Shown here: piece after piece, positions 9,364 through 18,613 of the stretch
Layout of the letters: each line of letters begins with the position of its first letter
Position numbering within the stretch: position 1 is the first letter of the stretch
Assembly (NCBI GenBank): GCA_024641745.1
Contig: JAHECL010000011.1
Span: 1 to 39,387, forward strand
Direction of reading: 5' to 3'
Length of the DNA: 39,387 nt
Source of the DNA: Gemmatimonadota bacterium
Lineage (GTDB): Bacteria > Gemmatimonadota > Gemmatimonadetes > Gemmatimonadales > GWC2-71-9
Notes under the pieces: model-generated
Database searches by the model: none
Told to the model about the DNA's origin: nothing
What the model saw: only the letters and a program-made list of their open reading frames with translations
Made by a program: the position numbers and the translations under genes

Positions 9364-10584
9364 TCAGCCTCCCGGAGCCAGCGACTCCCTTAACTCGGGA
9401 AGCACGCCCGCGCTCTCACAGATCCGCGCCACCGTCTCCCCGATCTTGTTGTTGGGGGTCGAGGCCCCTGCCGTCAATCCTATCCGCCGGGCGCCGGAGA
9501 GCCAGCCCTCAATCCGGGCCTCCTCCTTGGTCCGGATCGGCTGGTGCCGCACGCTGCCGGCCTCCACGTCGATGCAGTCGGCGTCCTCGATGTGCACCGT
9601 CCGCACTCCCTTGTCCTGGCAGATCGCCGCCAGGTTGCAGGTGTTGCTCGAGTTGTACCCGCCCACCACCACCATCAGGTCGAGCGGCTCCTCCAGGAGC
9701 GCCAGCACGGCGTCCTGCCGCTCCTGAGTGGCGGAGCAGATGGTGTCGAAGCTGCGGAAGTGCGCCTCACGCTGGTCGTCGCCGTACCGCCGCTCCATGC
9801 TCTTCCCCAGTTCGGCCGCGATGGCGAGCGACTCCCCCGCCAGCATGGTGGTCTGGTTGGCGATGCCCACCCGCTCCAGGTCGGTCGCGAAGTCGAACTC
9901 GGCGGAGGTCTTGTCGGCAAACCGGGCGGCGAGCGCCGCCGCTTCACCCCGGCCCTCGATGAAGTCGCAGACCAGCCGGGCCTCCTCCATGTCGTACACC
10001 ACGAGGTACCGCCCGCCGGGGTACTTGGTCACCTGGCTGGCGGTGGCCTTGGTCTCCTCGTGATAGCTCTTCCCGTGGATGATGGCGGTGAAGCCATCCC
10101 GCGCGTACGCGTCCACCCGCTTCCAGACGTTGAGCACCGAGCCGCAGGTGGTGTCCACCAGCACGCACCCGATCGCCTTGAGCCGCTCGAAGTCGCGAAT
10201 GGTGACGCCGAACGCCGGCATGATGACCACGTCCTCGGTCGTCAGCCCCGAGAAGTCAAACTCGCCGTCCACGCCGTGCGCCAGGAACCGCACCCCCATC
10301 TGCTGCAGCCGTGCATTGACGTGCGGATTGTGGATGATCTCGCCCACCAGGGCGATCGGCCGGCCCGGGAACTTCGCCCGGGTCTCGTAGGCATACTCCA
10401 CCGCCCGGTCCACCCCATAGCAGAAGCCGAACTCCTTGGCCAGCCGGAAGGTGAGCGGCCCCGCCACGAGGGTGTGCCCGCCCTTGAGGAAGGCGTCCAC
10501 CACGCCGCTGGCGTAGTCCGAGGTCAGCGAATCCTGGATGTCCTTCTTGAGCCCGAAGCCCTTCCGGAAATAGGTCTGGTCCAT
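9364..10584 (-). CDS. ispH: 4-hydroxy-3-methylbut-2-enyl diphosphate reductase
   Basis: FGFCYGVDRAVEYAYETR...GEIIHNPHVNARLQQMGVRF; DTTCGSVLNVW; GGYNSSNT. Confidence 0.95.
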   Translation of the reverse strand: MDQTYFRKGFGLKKDIQDSLTSDYASGVVDAFLKGGHTLVAGPLTFRLAKEFGFCYGVDRAVEYAYETRAKFPGRPIALVGEIIHNPHVNARLQQMGVRFLAHGVDGEFDFSGLTTEDVVIMPAFGVTIRDFERLKAIGCVLVDTTCGSVLNVWKRVDAYARDGFTAIIHGKSYHEETKATASQVTKYPGGRYLVVYDMEEARLVCDFIEGRGEAAALAARFADKTSAEFDFATDLERVGIANQTTMLAGESLAIAAELGKSMERRYGDDQREAHFRSFDTICSATQERQDAVLALLEEPLDLMVVVGGYNSSNTCNLAAICQDKGVRTVHIEDADCIDVEAGSVRHQPIRTKEEARIEGWLSGARRIGLTAGASTPNNKIGETVARICESAGVLPELRESLAPGG

Positions 10585-10587
10585 GCC

Positions 10588-11157
10588 CTAATCTACCCCC
10601 GGCCCCGGGAGGGTTCCCGCCGAGTCCTCCGGTACCGCCGGGGGAGGCGGAGCATCACAGAGCGTGTCGTTGCGGACCCGCACCCCGCGGAAGGTGAAAT
10701 CGAGTGCGGTCACCGAATCGGGACCGAGTCCCGAGACCAGCCACGCCTCCCCCTCTCCCGAGAGACCGCGCACCCAGCCGCCGGAAATCGTGGTGACGCC
10801 GGAGTCCCCCCACCACCCCTGCACGACCACCTTGCCCATATATCGCAGCGCCACGCCTGCGCTGGGACGGACGGTCGCGGACGCCCCCGGCTCGAGCACC
10901 GAGTAGCGGCCCGCCAGGGCCGAGCTGTCGGAGGGATAGAGAGTCAGGGCAAACCCGGTGTCCCCTGCCGCGGCCCGAATGTCGAGGCGGCTGGGGCCGA
11001 CACACCAGGTGGCGCTCACCGGGATCGTGACGCGGGCGGTCTCGCCCAGCGTATCGCCAACGGCGGCCCACTGCGCGGTCAGCGTCCCGCTCCGATCGAA
11101 CGGATTGCACGCCGCCACCACGACCGACGAGGCCAGCAGCACGGCGACGAGCCTCAC
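10588..11157 (-). CDS. Hypothetical lipoprotein
   Basis: GTG start overlapping thioesterase stop (GTGA); lipobox-like VVVAAC. Confidence 0.6.
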   Translation of the reverse strand: MRLVAVLLASSVVVAACNPFDRSGTLTAQWAAVGDTLGETARVTIPVSATWCVGPSRLDIRAAAGDTGFALTLYPSDSSALAGRYSVLEPGASATVRPSAGVALRYMGKVVVQGWWGDSGVTTISGGWVRGLSGEGEAWLVSGLGPDSVTALDFTFRGVRVRNDTLCDAPPPPAVPEDSAGTLPGPGVD

Positions 11158-11618
11158 GCGCCCCGCTCCGCGATGCCCAGGTGCGCCCGCGCCTCGGCGC
11201 GCGTCATCGTGTAGGGCGTGAGCTGGGTGATGAACCCCTCCGGAATCGGGCAGGGCATGAGTTCCTTCCGGTCCACGCAGACCAGCACCATGTGGCCGTC
11301 GGCGCAGTGCGTGCCGTCCGGCCGGCGGACCACCTCGAACTCGATGGTCATCGAGGTCCGGCCGACCCGGCCGATGTAGGCCGCCACCGCCAGGTGATCG
11401 TCGAGGCGCGGCGGGGAATGGAATTCGGTGTGCACCTGCACCCGCGGCAGGAAGACGTCGTACTTGTCGAACACCGTCCCGAAGGGAAGGCCGGCCGCAC
11501 GGAAGAGCTCGGTCTCCGCCAGCTCGAAGAAGCGGACGTAGGAACCGTAAAAAATGATGCCGGCGAAGTCCACGTCGGACCACCGGACGTACTCCTCGAT
11601 CACGAAGGGTCTGGGCAT
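11154..11618 (-). CDS. Acyl-CoA thioesterase, 4HBT/YbgC-like hotdog fold
   Basis: VRWSDVDFAGIIFYGSYVRFFELAETELFR. Confidence 0.85.
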   Translation of the reverse strand: MPRPFVIEEYVRWSDVDFAGIIFYGSYVRFFELAETELFRAAGLPFGTVFDKYDVFLPRVQVHTEFHSPPRLDDHLAVAAYIGRVGRTSMTIEFEVVRRPDGTHCADGHMVLVCVDRKELMPCPIPEGFITQLTPYTMTRAEARAHLGIAERGA

Positions 11619-11624
11619 GGGGAA

Positions 11625-11630
11625 AAGATA
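11625..11630 (-). promoter_or_regulatory. Candidate -10 element (TATCTT) 6 nt before the thioesterase ATG
   Basis: TATCTT-TTCCCC-ATG; no clear -35. Confidence 0.35.
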
Positions 11631-11672
11631 GCTGGACGAGCACAGCCGCAGGGGCGCACCTCGTGGTCGCCC

Positions 11673-13814
11673 CTATCTGGGCGCCCCGAACTGGATGTCG
11701 AATCGCAGCCCGCTGGCCGGCCCCTGCAGCGGCACGCTCAGGTCGAACCGGACGATGCCGTTGAAGAACGACAGGCCGGCACCGGCACCGACCAGCGGCT
11801 TCTGGCCGAACAGGCCGCTCGCCATTCCCGCCTGCCCCGCGTCCACGAAGAAGACCGGCCGCACCTTCCCCTTGAACGGCGTCCAGTCCCCCTGCACCGA
11901 CCAGAAGGCCTGGCCCCGGTAGGTGCCATAGTCGAATCCGCGCACCGTCTCGAGGCCACCCAGCCGGAATTCCGACTGCGGCAACGGGGCGGTGGTGGCG
12001 ACGCCGGCCCGCCCCGTCACCGTGACGCCCCGCATCCCGAAGGCCCGCTGGCGGAGCTGTCCCATGATCCGGCCGGTGGTCGTGCCCGCCCCGCTCAGCC
12101 CCTCCGCGCCGAGGCGCCATGTGCCGGTGCCGGCCACGCCGCTGAGGGTGGCGGTGAGGCCGACGAAGAACCCTTCGGTGATGGCCGGGTTGGGGGGAAA
12201 GTCCCCGCTGCCACCAAGGAAGTCATTGACGGCACTGCTCGCGTCCGCGACGACGCTCGCCTGGTCCTCGAATCGGGCCTGCACCTCGAGCTCGAGCCCC
12301 TTGCCCACCGACGTCTCGTAGCCGATCCGTCCCCCCGTTGCCAGGTAGTAGTCGGCGTCGTCGTGCGCGGAGAACACGCCGTTCATCGAGTTGCCGAACG
12401 TATTCACCTTGAAGAAGGGCTCCACCTCCGCGATCGCCTGGTACCCCTCCAGTCGCAGCCGCCCGGACGGGGCTTCCCGGATGAGGGCCAGTTGCCCCGT
12501 CACCCGCGCATCGGAGAACCCGAACCGCAGCGTGCCCTGCACCCGCGTGAACGCCCACCCCGGCACATCCTCCACGCGGCCATATCCGAGGGACGGGCCC
12601 TGGACCCGGTCATAGCGGAAGATGTCGGCAAAGGCTTCGTAGTTGACGCCGCCCGGCCGGATTCCGGTGACGTCCGAGGGGAGGGCTTCCGTGAGCGTCG
12701 CCAGCTGCGCCTGCACCTCGCGCACCTGCTGGTCCTCCATCGGATTCAGGTTGAGCCGAAGCGAATCTCCCCAGCCGGCGTAGCGCTTCAACGAATCGAC
12801 CGGCGGACGGTGCACCTCATAGCGGCCGTCGGCCCAGGTACCCGACCGGACGACCGAGGTGAGCGAATCGGAGTCCCGGTCCATCGTGGTCTTCGCGCCC
12901 GAATCGGGGGGCGGCGTGTCGAACACCACCGACTGGCCGCTGTTGATCTCGTAGTCCCAGAAGGTGGTGATGGCCTCGAACGGGATCACGATGTCGCTGA
13001 TGATGGGGATCTGCAGCGTCCCCGACAGCACCTGCCGGGACGGCATCCAGTACCGCCCCTCCTGAAGTCCGTACTCGAGGTCGGAGTCGACGGTGAGGAT
13101 GCGGTTGATGAACGAATTCGCCTTCTTCGCGCCGCCCAGGTCCTTCAGGTCGGGGTCGTCGTCGTCAGGATTGACCCAGAGCTGGGTGCCGACGTACCGG
13201 AAGGTGAACCGGGCGACCTGCGCCGTGGCCGAGTCGATCCAGAGCGTGCCGGCCACGAGGGAGGGACCGGGCCGGGAGGGCACGACCTCCACGGCATAGA
13301 GCCGGACCGAGGCGCCACGGGCCGTCGTCAGGGCCAGGCTGTCGGTCAGGGTGTACCGGTACCACTCCGGTCCGTCGGCGGCGAGGGGATGCAGGGCGGC
13401 GCGGGTCGGGAAGTCGTTGCCGAAGATGCGGACCGAGTCGCCCAGCCCGCGGGGCACAAACCACGGCCTGCTGAAATCGCTGGACAGGGTGACGTCCTTC
13501 GAGCGGCTCGCGGTGCGCCGGCCTTCGATGTCCAGCCGGAGGTCGTTCGGCGCCTGCCAGTGCACCGACCCTTCCTGCTCCTCGACGGCGTAGGTCGGCA
13601 TCCGCGCCCACTTGCGGCGGCCGAGCGAAAACGAGACGCGATACCGGAGCTTGGCGGTGTAGTCGGAGACGGTGGTGTCGTCGGCGGCGTGGCGTGCCTG
13701 CGCGTGGACGATCAGTGCGCGGGTCGCTTCGGAAGAGAACGTCGGAAGGGTGTCGGCGGGTGGGGCGAACGGAGCGGTGAGCAGGACCGCCGCGGTCAGG
13801 AGGCTGAGGCCCAC
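11673..13814 (-). CDS. Outer-membrane protein, DUF5686-like with C-terminal beta-barrel
   Basis: N-terminal signal, C-terminal RLGGLETVRGFDYGTYRGQAFW...FFVDAG barrel sequence. Confidence 0.65.
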   Translation of the reverse strand: MGLSLLTAAVLLTAPFAPPADTLPTFSSEATRALIVHAQARHAADDTTVSDYTAKLRYRVSFSLGRRKWARMPTYAVEEQEGSVHWQAPNDLRLDIEGRRTASRSKDVTLSSDFSRPWFVPRGLGDSVRIFGNDFPTRAALHPLAADGPEWYRYTLTDSLALTTARGASVRLYAVEVVPSRPGPSLVAGTLWIDSATAQVARFTFRYVGTQLWVNPDDDDPDLKDLGGAKKANSFINRILTVDSDLEYGLQEGRYWMPSRQVLSGTLQIPIISDIVIPFEAITTFWDYEINSGQSVVFDTPPPDSGAKTTMDRDSDSLTSVVRSGTWADGRYEVHRPPVDSLKRYAGWGDSLRLNLNPMEDQQVREVQAQLATLTEALPSDVTGIRPGGVNYEAFADIFRYDRVQGPSLGYGRVEDVPGWAFTRVQGTLRFGFSDARVTGQLALIREAPSGRLRLEGYQAIAEVEPFFKVNTFGNSMNGVFSAHDDADYYLATGGRIGYETSVGKGLELEVQARFEDQASVVADASSAVNDFLGGSGDFPPNPAITEGFFVGLTATLSGVAGTGTWRLGAEGLSGAGTTTGRIMGQLRQRAFGMRGVTVTGRAGVATTAPLPQSEFRLGGLETVRGFDYGTYRGQAFWSVQGDWTPFKGKVRPVFFVDAGQAGMASGLFGQKPLVGAGAGLSFFNGIVRFDLSVPLQGPASGLRFDIQFGAPR

Positions 13815-14263
13815 CGGCTCCGCCCGTCACGATGCAGACCGTAGGCCTTCAGCCGGCGCCACAGTGTGGTGCGGCTGATGCCAAGGCTCTTGGCGGTCTC
13901 GGCGAGCTTCCATCCGTGGGCATCCAGCGAGGCCACGATCGCATCCTTCTCCCGCGCGGCCAGCGTGGTCGGCCCCTCCACGGGCGGGAGGAAGAGCGCC
14001 TCGCCGAGCTCGAGCGTGCCCACGCGAAGCGGCCGGATGCGGCCGCCGAGCGCGGCGAGCCTCGGCTGCAGGTCGGCAGCGGTCTCGGCCCCGAGGTCCA
14101 CATCTCCCTCGAGTTGTGCCCGCGCCTGGATGTTGGCATAGAGAACCCGGCCGGCAGCGTCGAACACCACGACCCCCTCGCTGAAGCCATCGAGCAGGGC
14201 CTTCGCGAGCGGGGAGAAGACGGATGGCAGGGGGGTCGGATGGGAGTTCTGTTGGGCGGTCAT
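13796..14263 (-). CDS. PAS + Fis-type HTH transcriptional regulator lacking an AAA+ domain
   Basis: GFSEGVVVFDAAGRVLYANIQAR (PAS); LAETAKSLGISRTTLWRRLKAYGL (Fis HTH). Confidence 0.75.
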   Translation of the reverse strand: MTAQQNSHPTPLPSVFSPLAKALLDGFSEGVVVFDAAGRVLYANIQARAQLEGDVDLGAETAADLQPRLAALGGRIRPLRVGTLELGEALFLPPVEGPTTLAAREKDAIVASLDAHGWKLAETAKSLGISRTTLWRRLKAYGLHRDGRSRWASAS

Positions 14264-14403
14264 AACGGGAAATACGCCCGTGGTTCAAAAAAGGTTTCAA
14301 TCAGGGACACTACGGATATGGTGCCACTGGCAACCTAAACTGTTACTGGCAAATTAGTTACGACACAAACAACGTCGTTTCAAGACCACCGACAATCGCC
14401 CCC

Positions 14404-15321
14404 CTACTCGCCCGGCATCGGCTGGGCCGGCACCGCCCGATGTTGCCGGTGCTCCCCGAGAATGACCAGCGCCAGGCCCAGGAAGATCGCCGCACCGGCG
14501 ATCGCCGCCCGGGTGGTGACCCGCTCGCCGGTCAGCACCGCCGGTGCCACCGCGGCCGTAAAGAGCGGCTGCAGGTAGATGTACACCGCCACCAGGTTGG
14601 GGGAGACCTTCCTGAGCGCCCAGATGTTGAGGAAATAGGCGATGATGGTCGGGAACACGACGATGTACGCCACCCACATCCAGGTCGCGGGCCGGATCGC
14701 CGCGAGGTCCACGCCCGCGAGTCCGGACAGCCCGAGCGGGAGGGTGCCGATCGCGCTGAACATCATCACGTAGGCGCTGACCGTGACCGGCCCGTACTTG
14801 AGCACCATCGCCTTGGAATGCACGAGGTACAGCGCATAACAGAACATGGCGACGACGATGAGGAGATTGCCCAGCGCCAGGTCCGGCGCGAGCGACAGGC
14901 GGTCGGGTCCGATCAGGTACACTGCCCCCGCCCCCGCCACCGCAATGCCGCCGAACTTGAGCGCCGACGCCGGCTCTCGCCCGCTCAGCACCGAATAGAG
15001 CACGGTGAAGACGGGGATCGTGGTGACCAGGATCGTGGCGTTGATGGCGGTGGTGTGGCTGAGCCCGACCAGGAAGAGGGTCTGGTTGACCAGGATGCCG
15101 AGAAACCCAAGGCCCGCCAGCCCGAGCAGGTCCCGACGGTCGCGCACCCACTTCCGGTTCCAGATCGCGTTGACCAGGAGCAGCACCCCCGCCGCCCCGA
15201 CCACCCGGAAGAGGACGATGGAGGCGGCGGGGAAGTCCCGGAGGACGATCTTGCCGACAATGGCCAGACTGGCGAAGAGGATCTGGACCAGAAACAACAG
15301 GAGATGCACGCCAACTTGCAC
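14404..15321 (-). CDS. DMT-superfamily EamA transporter
   Basis: About 10 hydrophobic helices in EamA repeat layout; GTG start. Confidence 0.85.
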   Translation of the reverse strand: MQVGVHLLLFLVQILFASLAIVGKIVLRDFPAASIVLFRVVGAAGVLLLVNAIWNRKWVRDRRDLLGLAGLGFLGILVNQTLFLVGLSHTTAINATILVTTIPVFTVLYSVLSGREPASALKFGGIAVAGAGAVYLIGPDRLSLAPDLALGNLLIVVAMFCYALYLVHSKAMVLKYGPVTVSAYVMMFSAIGTLPLGLSGLAGVDLAAIRPATWMWVAYIVVFPTIIAYFLNIWALRKVSPNLVAVYIYLQPLFTAAVAPAVLTGERVTTRAAIAGAAIFLGLALVILGEHRQHRAVPAQPMPGE

Positions 15322-15345
15322 TTGGAGGCCCTCTATCCGATATTG

Positions 15346-15363
15346 TGACTGACCGTTCAGTCA
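15346..15363. promoter_or_regulatory. Probable TetR-family operator
   Basis: TGACTGA-CCGT-TCAGTCA inverted repeat (7-bp arms) between divergent EamA and TetR genes. Confidence 0.7.
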
Positions 15364-15390
15364 GTTTCTAAGCCACCTAATGGTAATCAC

Positions 15391-15903
15391 TTGAAAGACA
15401 AGATCACCGATGCTGCCACCGTCGTGCTGATCCGCGACGGGCTCCAGAGGTGGAGCGTCGACCGCGTGGCGGCCGAAGCAGGGTGCGCGAAGGGACTGAT
15501 CCCCTACCACCACGGCAGCAAGAAATCCTTGCTGGCGGAGGTAGCCGCGACACTCCAGAGGCAGCGCCAGCGCCGTCGCCTCCTCGCCCTGCAGAGTTCC
15601 GGCGCCGAGGCGCTGGACCGGCTCTGGCAATCGCTGGTGGACGAAGTGCGTTCGGGGGAGTGGGCCGCCCTGGCCGCGCTCTCCACCGAACCGGGCATTC
15701 CAACTCCCCTCGACGAAACGGCTGAACTCTCCGCGCTTGGCCTCGCAGTCGGCACGGCCCTCGAGCTGCCGCAACTCCCCACCGATGGCGCCCGGCTCGC
15801 TGGAGCGGCGCTCACCGGCTTCCAGGCCGCCCTGCACGCGGGCGCGCCGGAAGACGCCGTCCGCGAGGCCTACCACCGCCTCTGGCTGGCGTTCCTGCCC
15901 TGA
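15391..15903 (+). CDS. TetR/AcrR family transcriptional regulator
   Basis: N-terminal HTH: ITDAATVVLIRDGLQRWSVDRVAAEAGCAKGLIPYHHGSKKSLLAEV; TTG start. Confidence 0.8.
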   Translation: MKDKITDAATVVLIRDGLQRWSVDRVAAEAGCAKGLIPYHHGSKKSLLAEVAATLQRQRQRRRLLALQSSGAEALDRLWQSLVDEVRSGEWAALAALSTEPGIPTPLDETAELSALGLAVGTALELPQLPTDGARLAGAALTGFQAALHAGAPEDAVREAYHRLWLAFLP

Positions 15904-18537
15904 CTAGCGGCGGCGCTTCCCGCCCCGCCCCGGACCGCGGCCCCCTCGTCCTCCCCCACCACCACCCCGGCCACCCTTGCCGCCGCCACGCCGGGGCCCC
16001 CTGAACTCGGTGTGCCGCTGACGCCGCTCACGAGGCTCGTTCTGCAATGCATCGCGGAGCGCATCGAGCGTCCGCCCCCGCAGCGCCGGCTTCGACCCCC
16101 GCAGCACGCTGAAACGCAGCGGCCGGTCCACCGCCGGCAGTTCCGCTTCCTTGAGCCGCCGGAGCTGTCCCTCTCGCAACCGCAGCACGACCACCCCCGC
16201 CCCGTCCTCCACCTCGTAGTCGAGGGGGACCGTATCCCCGAGCAGGTGCACCGAGGACGGCAACTCCAGGAGACGCGCGCGTGTGGTCGCGTCGACCAGT
16301 GAATCGGCGTCGAGCGCGACGCGGCGGTCGAGGAATGCCTGCCAGCTGGTGACCCCGGCCAGCGCCTCGTGCATCCGTGCGCGCAGCACCGGGGTGGCCA
16401 CCTGGTCCAGCGTCCCGCCGGAGCGCCGCCACAACTCCCCCAGCTCGGCGAGCGCGCGGCGGATGCGGCCCTGGTCGGGATGCGGCGTGTCGCCCGCCAT
16501 CAGCGCGTCCGCCAGGGCGTTGCGCGCCTGCTCCTGCAGCGCCGGCGGTACCGTCCCGCGCAGCTCCTCCACCACCGTCTCCAGCTCGAAGCCGAAGTAG
16601 GTCAGGCGCCGCGAGACCGCGAGGTGCCGGTGCTTCCGCGCACCGGAAACGGTGATGACCGGCTCCCCCTTCCGGGCGTTCGTCCGGATGAGGTCATAGG
16701 GGATCGTGGTGCCCTCGATGCCGGCCCGCGCGATGCCGTTCCGGTCACCGAAGAAGCGGAGGGTGCCGGCCACGGCCCCCCAGCTCCCGGCCATCGAGGT
16801 CTTCGAGATCCGCGCTTCGGTGCCGTCCACGGTGTGCTCGTCGATCACCAGGTCGAAGGGCATCACCCGCGCCACCAGCTCGGTAAACCGGGTCCGGAGC
16901 TCCTTCGAGGCGTACGGCATCGTCTTCGGCAGCGGCAGCTCCAGGGCCCGGTACACCGCCGCCACCCCGAGCGCCGTGTCCTCCACCGACTTCACCAGCA
17001 CCCCGCGCTTCTCGGCCCACTCCGTCAGGCCGTCCTCGAAGAGGTGCCGCGGCAGGCCGTACACCTCCCCCAGGTATCCGTGCTGGTTGACCGCCTCGGC
17101 GTAGACGTTGGCGGCCGTCAGATGGTCGCTCCCGTTGGCGATCAGCCCGTGCAGGTCCCGCTCGTCCCGCGTCATCCGGTGCAGCGAGTCGATGTTGGCC
17201 GCGGTCGCCACCAGCGGCGCCAGTTCGGGGTCGGCGCGCACCAGCAGCTCGCCCCAGGGGCGCTCGACCGGCAGCGCCTCGACTTCGCGACCGTACGGTG
17301 TCAGCCGGCCGTCCTTGATAATCCCCCGGTCCAGCAGCGTGGCCATCGCGCGGCGGTATGCCGTCTTGTCGAGGGGAACCGGCAACTCCAGGTCGGAGGC
17401 GTCCACCCCGATCGACGCGCAGGTGATGGCCACCCGCTCGGCGTCGCCGGCGAGCTGGAACTCCGGCGGCCCCGGCACCAGTTCCGAAAACACCATCCGG
17501 CGATCGGAGAGGATGTACACCTCGCCCTTGGCCACCCGCCCGTGCACCCGGCCCGCCATCTGGAGGATCTCGTTGGCACCGAGGTAGAGCCGGTGCAGCA
17601 CGTTCCGGCCCCGCTCCACCACGTTGCCGTACCGGGCATCGTAGATCACCACCGTGTCGAGGCCGCGGACGTTGATGGCCGACTGCCCGGCGGCGGTCAT
17701 CGCGAGGAGGAAGGGCTTCCGGGGGTCGCCCTCGAGAAAATCCCGGATGACGCGGATCGGCTCGCCGCCGTGGTAGAAGGCGGCGTTGAGCCTCGGGTAC
17801 CTGGCGCCGAGGTCGGCGGCGAGGTTTTCCACCTCGCGCCGGGTGGGCACGAAGACCGCCACCCCCCGCTTCTGCTGCAGGAGGTGGCGCATGAAGCGCT
17901 CGTCGAAAAACTCGTCGGCCTGTTTGGCCACCACCTGTACCCGGGCGCGGAGCGCCGGGTCGAATGCCGCCGTCTCGAGGACGTTGGCGCTCCCGAGATA
18001 GCCGGCGTAGAAGGTCGGATCGACGGTGGCGCTGAGCCAGATGAACCGGACGCCCGCCCGCTTCCCGAGCGCCAGGCAGAGCTCCAGCTCAGCCGAGGTC
18101 TGGTGGATCTCGTCCACCACCACCGTGTCATGCCGGGTGATCAGGTCGTCCTGGAACCAGCGGCGGGCGATGCCGGTGGTGACGATGACGACATTCCAGG
18201 TCGGGGTCTCCGGCGTGGCCTCGCGTTCCCGGTTGACGACGCCGACCCGGAGCGACTCCCCGAGGATGGTCTCCGCCACGGGGCGGATGCCGAGGGTCTT
18301 GCCGGTGCCGGTCCCCGCCACGATGCCGAACCCCTTCCCTCCCGCCGCCCACGCCCGGAGCTCCTCGCCGTGCTCCCGCTCGAGGACGGTGTCCACGCCG
18401 GTCAGGCCGAGGGCGAGCTCGATCGTCTCGCAGGCAGCGCGGGTGGGAGCGATGACGATGACGCGCCCGTGCGAGGGGCGCTCCCGCCTGAAGGCGTCGG
18501 GATCGGGAGGCAGGAAGTGATTGCGGGTGGGATGCAC
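15904..18537 (-). CDS. DEIH-box ATP-dependent helicase (HrpA/HrpB-like core) with RGG-rich C-terminal tail
   Basis: GTGTGKT Walker A, VVVDEIHQ, LSAT, QMAGRVHGR motif VI; tail GGGKGGRGGGGGGRGGRGPGRGGKRRR; GTG at 18537 preferred. Confidence 0.8.
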   Translation of the reverse strand: MHPTRNHFLPPDPDAFRRERPSHGRVIVIAPTRAACETIELALGLTGVDTVLEREHGEELRAWAAGGKGFGIVAGTGTGKTLGIRPVAETILGESLRVGVVNREREATPETPTWNVVIVTTGIARRWFQDDLITRHDTVVVDEIHQTSAELELCLALGKRAGVRFIWLSATVDPTFYAGYLGSANVLETAAFDPALRARVQVVAKQADEFFDERFMRHLLQQKRGVAVFVPTRREVENLAADLGARYPRLNAAFYHGGEPIRVIRDFLEGDPRKPFLLAMTAAGQSAINVRGLDTVVIYDARYGNVVERGRNVLHRLYLGANEILQMAGRVHGRVAKGEVYILSDRRMVFSELVPGPPEFQLAGDAERVAITCASIGVDASDLELPVPLDKTAYRRAMATLLDRGIIKDGRLTPYGREVEALPVERPWGELLVRADPELAPLVATAANIDSLHRMTRDERDLHGLIANGSDHLTAANVYAEAVNQHGYLGEVYGLPRHLFEDGLTEWAEKRGVLVKSVEDTALGVAAVYRALELPLPKTMPYASKELRTRFTELVARVMPFDLVIDEHTVDGTEARISKTSMAGSWGAVAGTLRFFGDRNGIARAGIEGTTIPYDLIRTNARKGEPVITVSGARKHRHLAVSRRLTYFGFELETVVEELRGTVPPALQEQARNALADALMAGDTPHPDQGRIRRALAELGELWRRSGGTLDQVATPVLRARMHEALAGVTSWQAFLDRRVALDADSLVDATTRARLLELPSSVHLLGDTVPLDYEVEDGAGVVVLRLREGQLRRLKEAELPAVDRPLRFSVLRGSKPALRGRTLDALRDALQNEPRERRQRHTEFRGPRRGGGKGGRGGGGGGRGGRGPGRGGKRRR

Positions 18538-18543
18538 GGTGGG

Positions 18544-18549
18544 AAGATA
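18544..18549 (-). promoter_or_regulatory. Candidate -10 element (TATCTT) 6 nt before the helicase GTG
   Basis: CCTATCTT-CCCACC-GTG. Confidence 0.35.
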
Positions 18550-18552
18550 GGC

Positions 18553-18591
18553 GGGGAAGCGGGGAAGCGGAGATTGGTGTTCCGCCTCCCC
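18553..18591. repeat. Octamer-family repeat with inverted arm, intergenic
   Basis: GGGGAAGC-GGGGAAGC (18553-18568), spacer, GCCTCCCC (18584-18591). Confidence 0.7.
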
Positions 18592-18613
18592 CCAGTGCAG
18601 CACTCGGTCGGAC

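Noticed and set aside
11181-13844. 887-aa plus-strand ORF antisense to the thioesterase and outer-membrane genes
   Set aside because: Shadow ORF; low-complexity R/P/H/G-rich translation with no domain motifs. Same reasoning for 16369-18657 (+), 3928-5847 (-), 23405-24694 (+) and 24963-26303 (-).
14321-14352. Possible sigma54 promoter near the TGGCA motifs
   Set aside because: No TTGC-type -12 element at the required spacing; better read as inverted-repeat operator-like sites.
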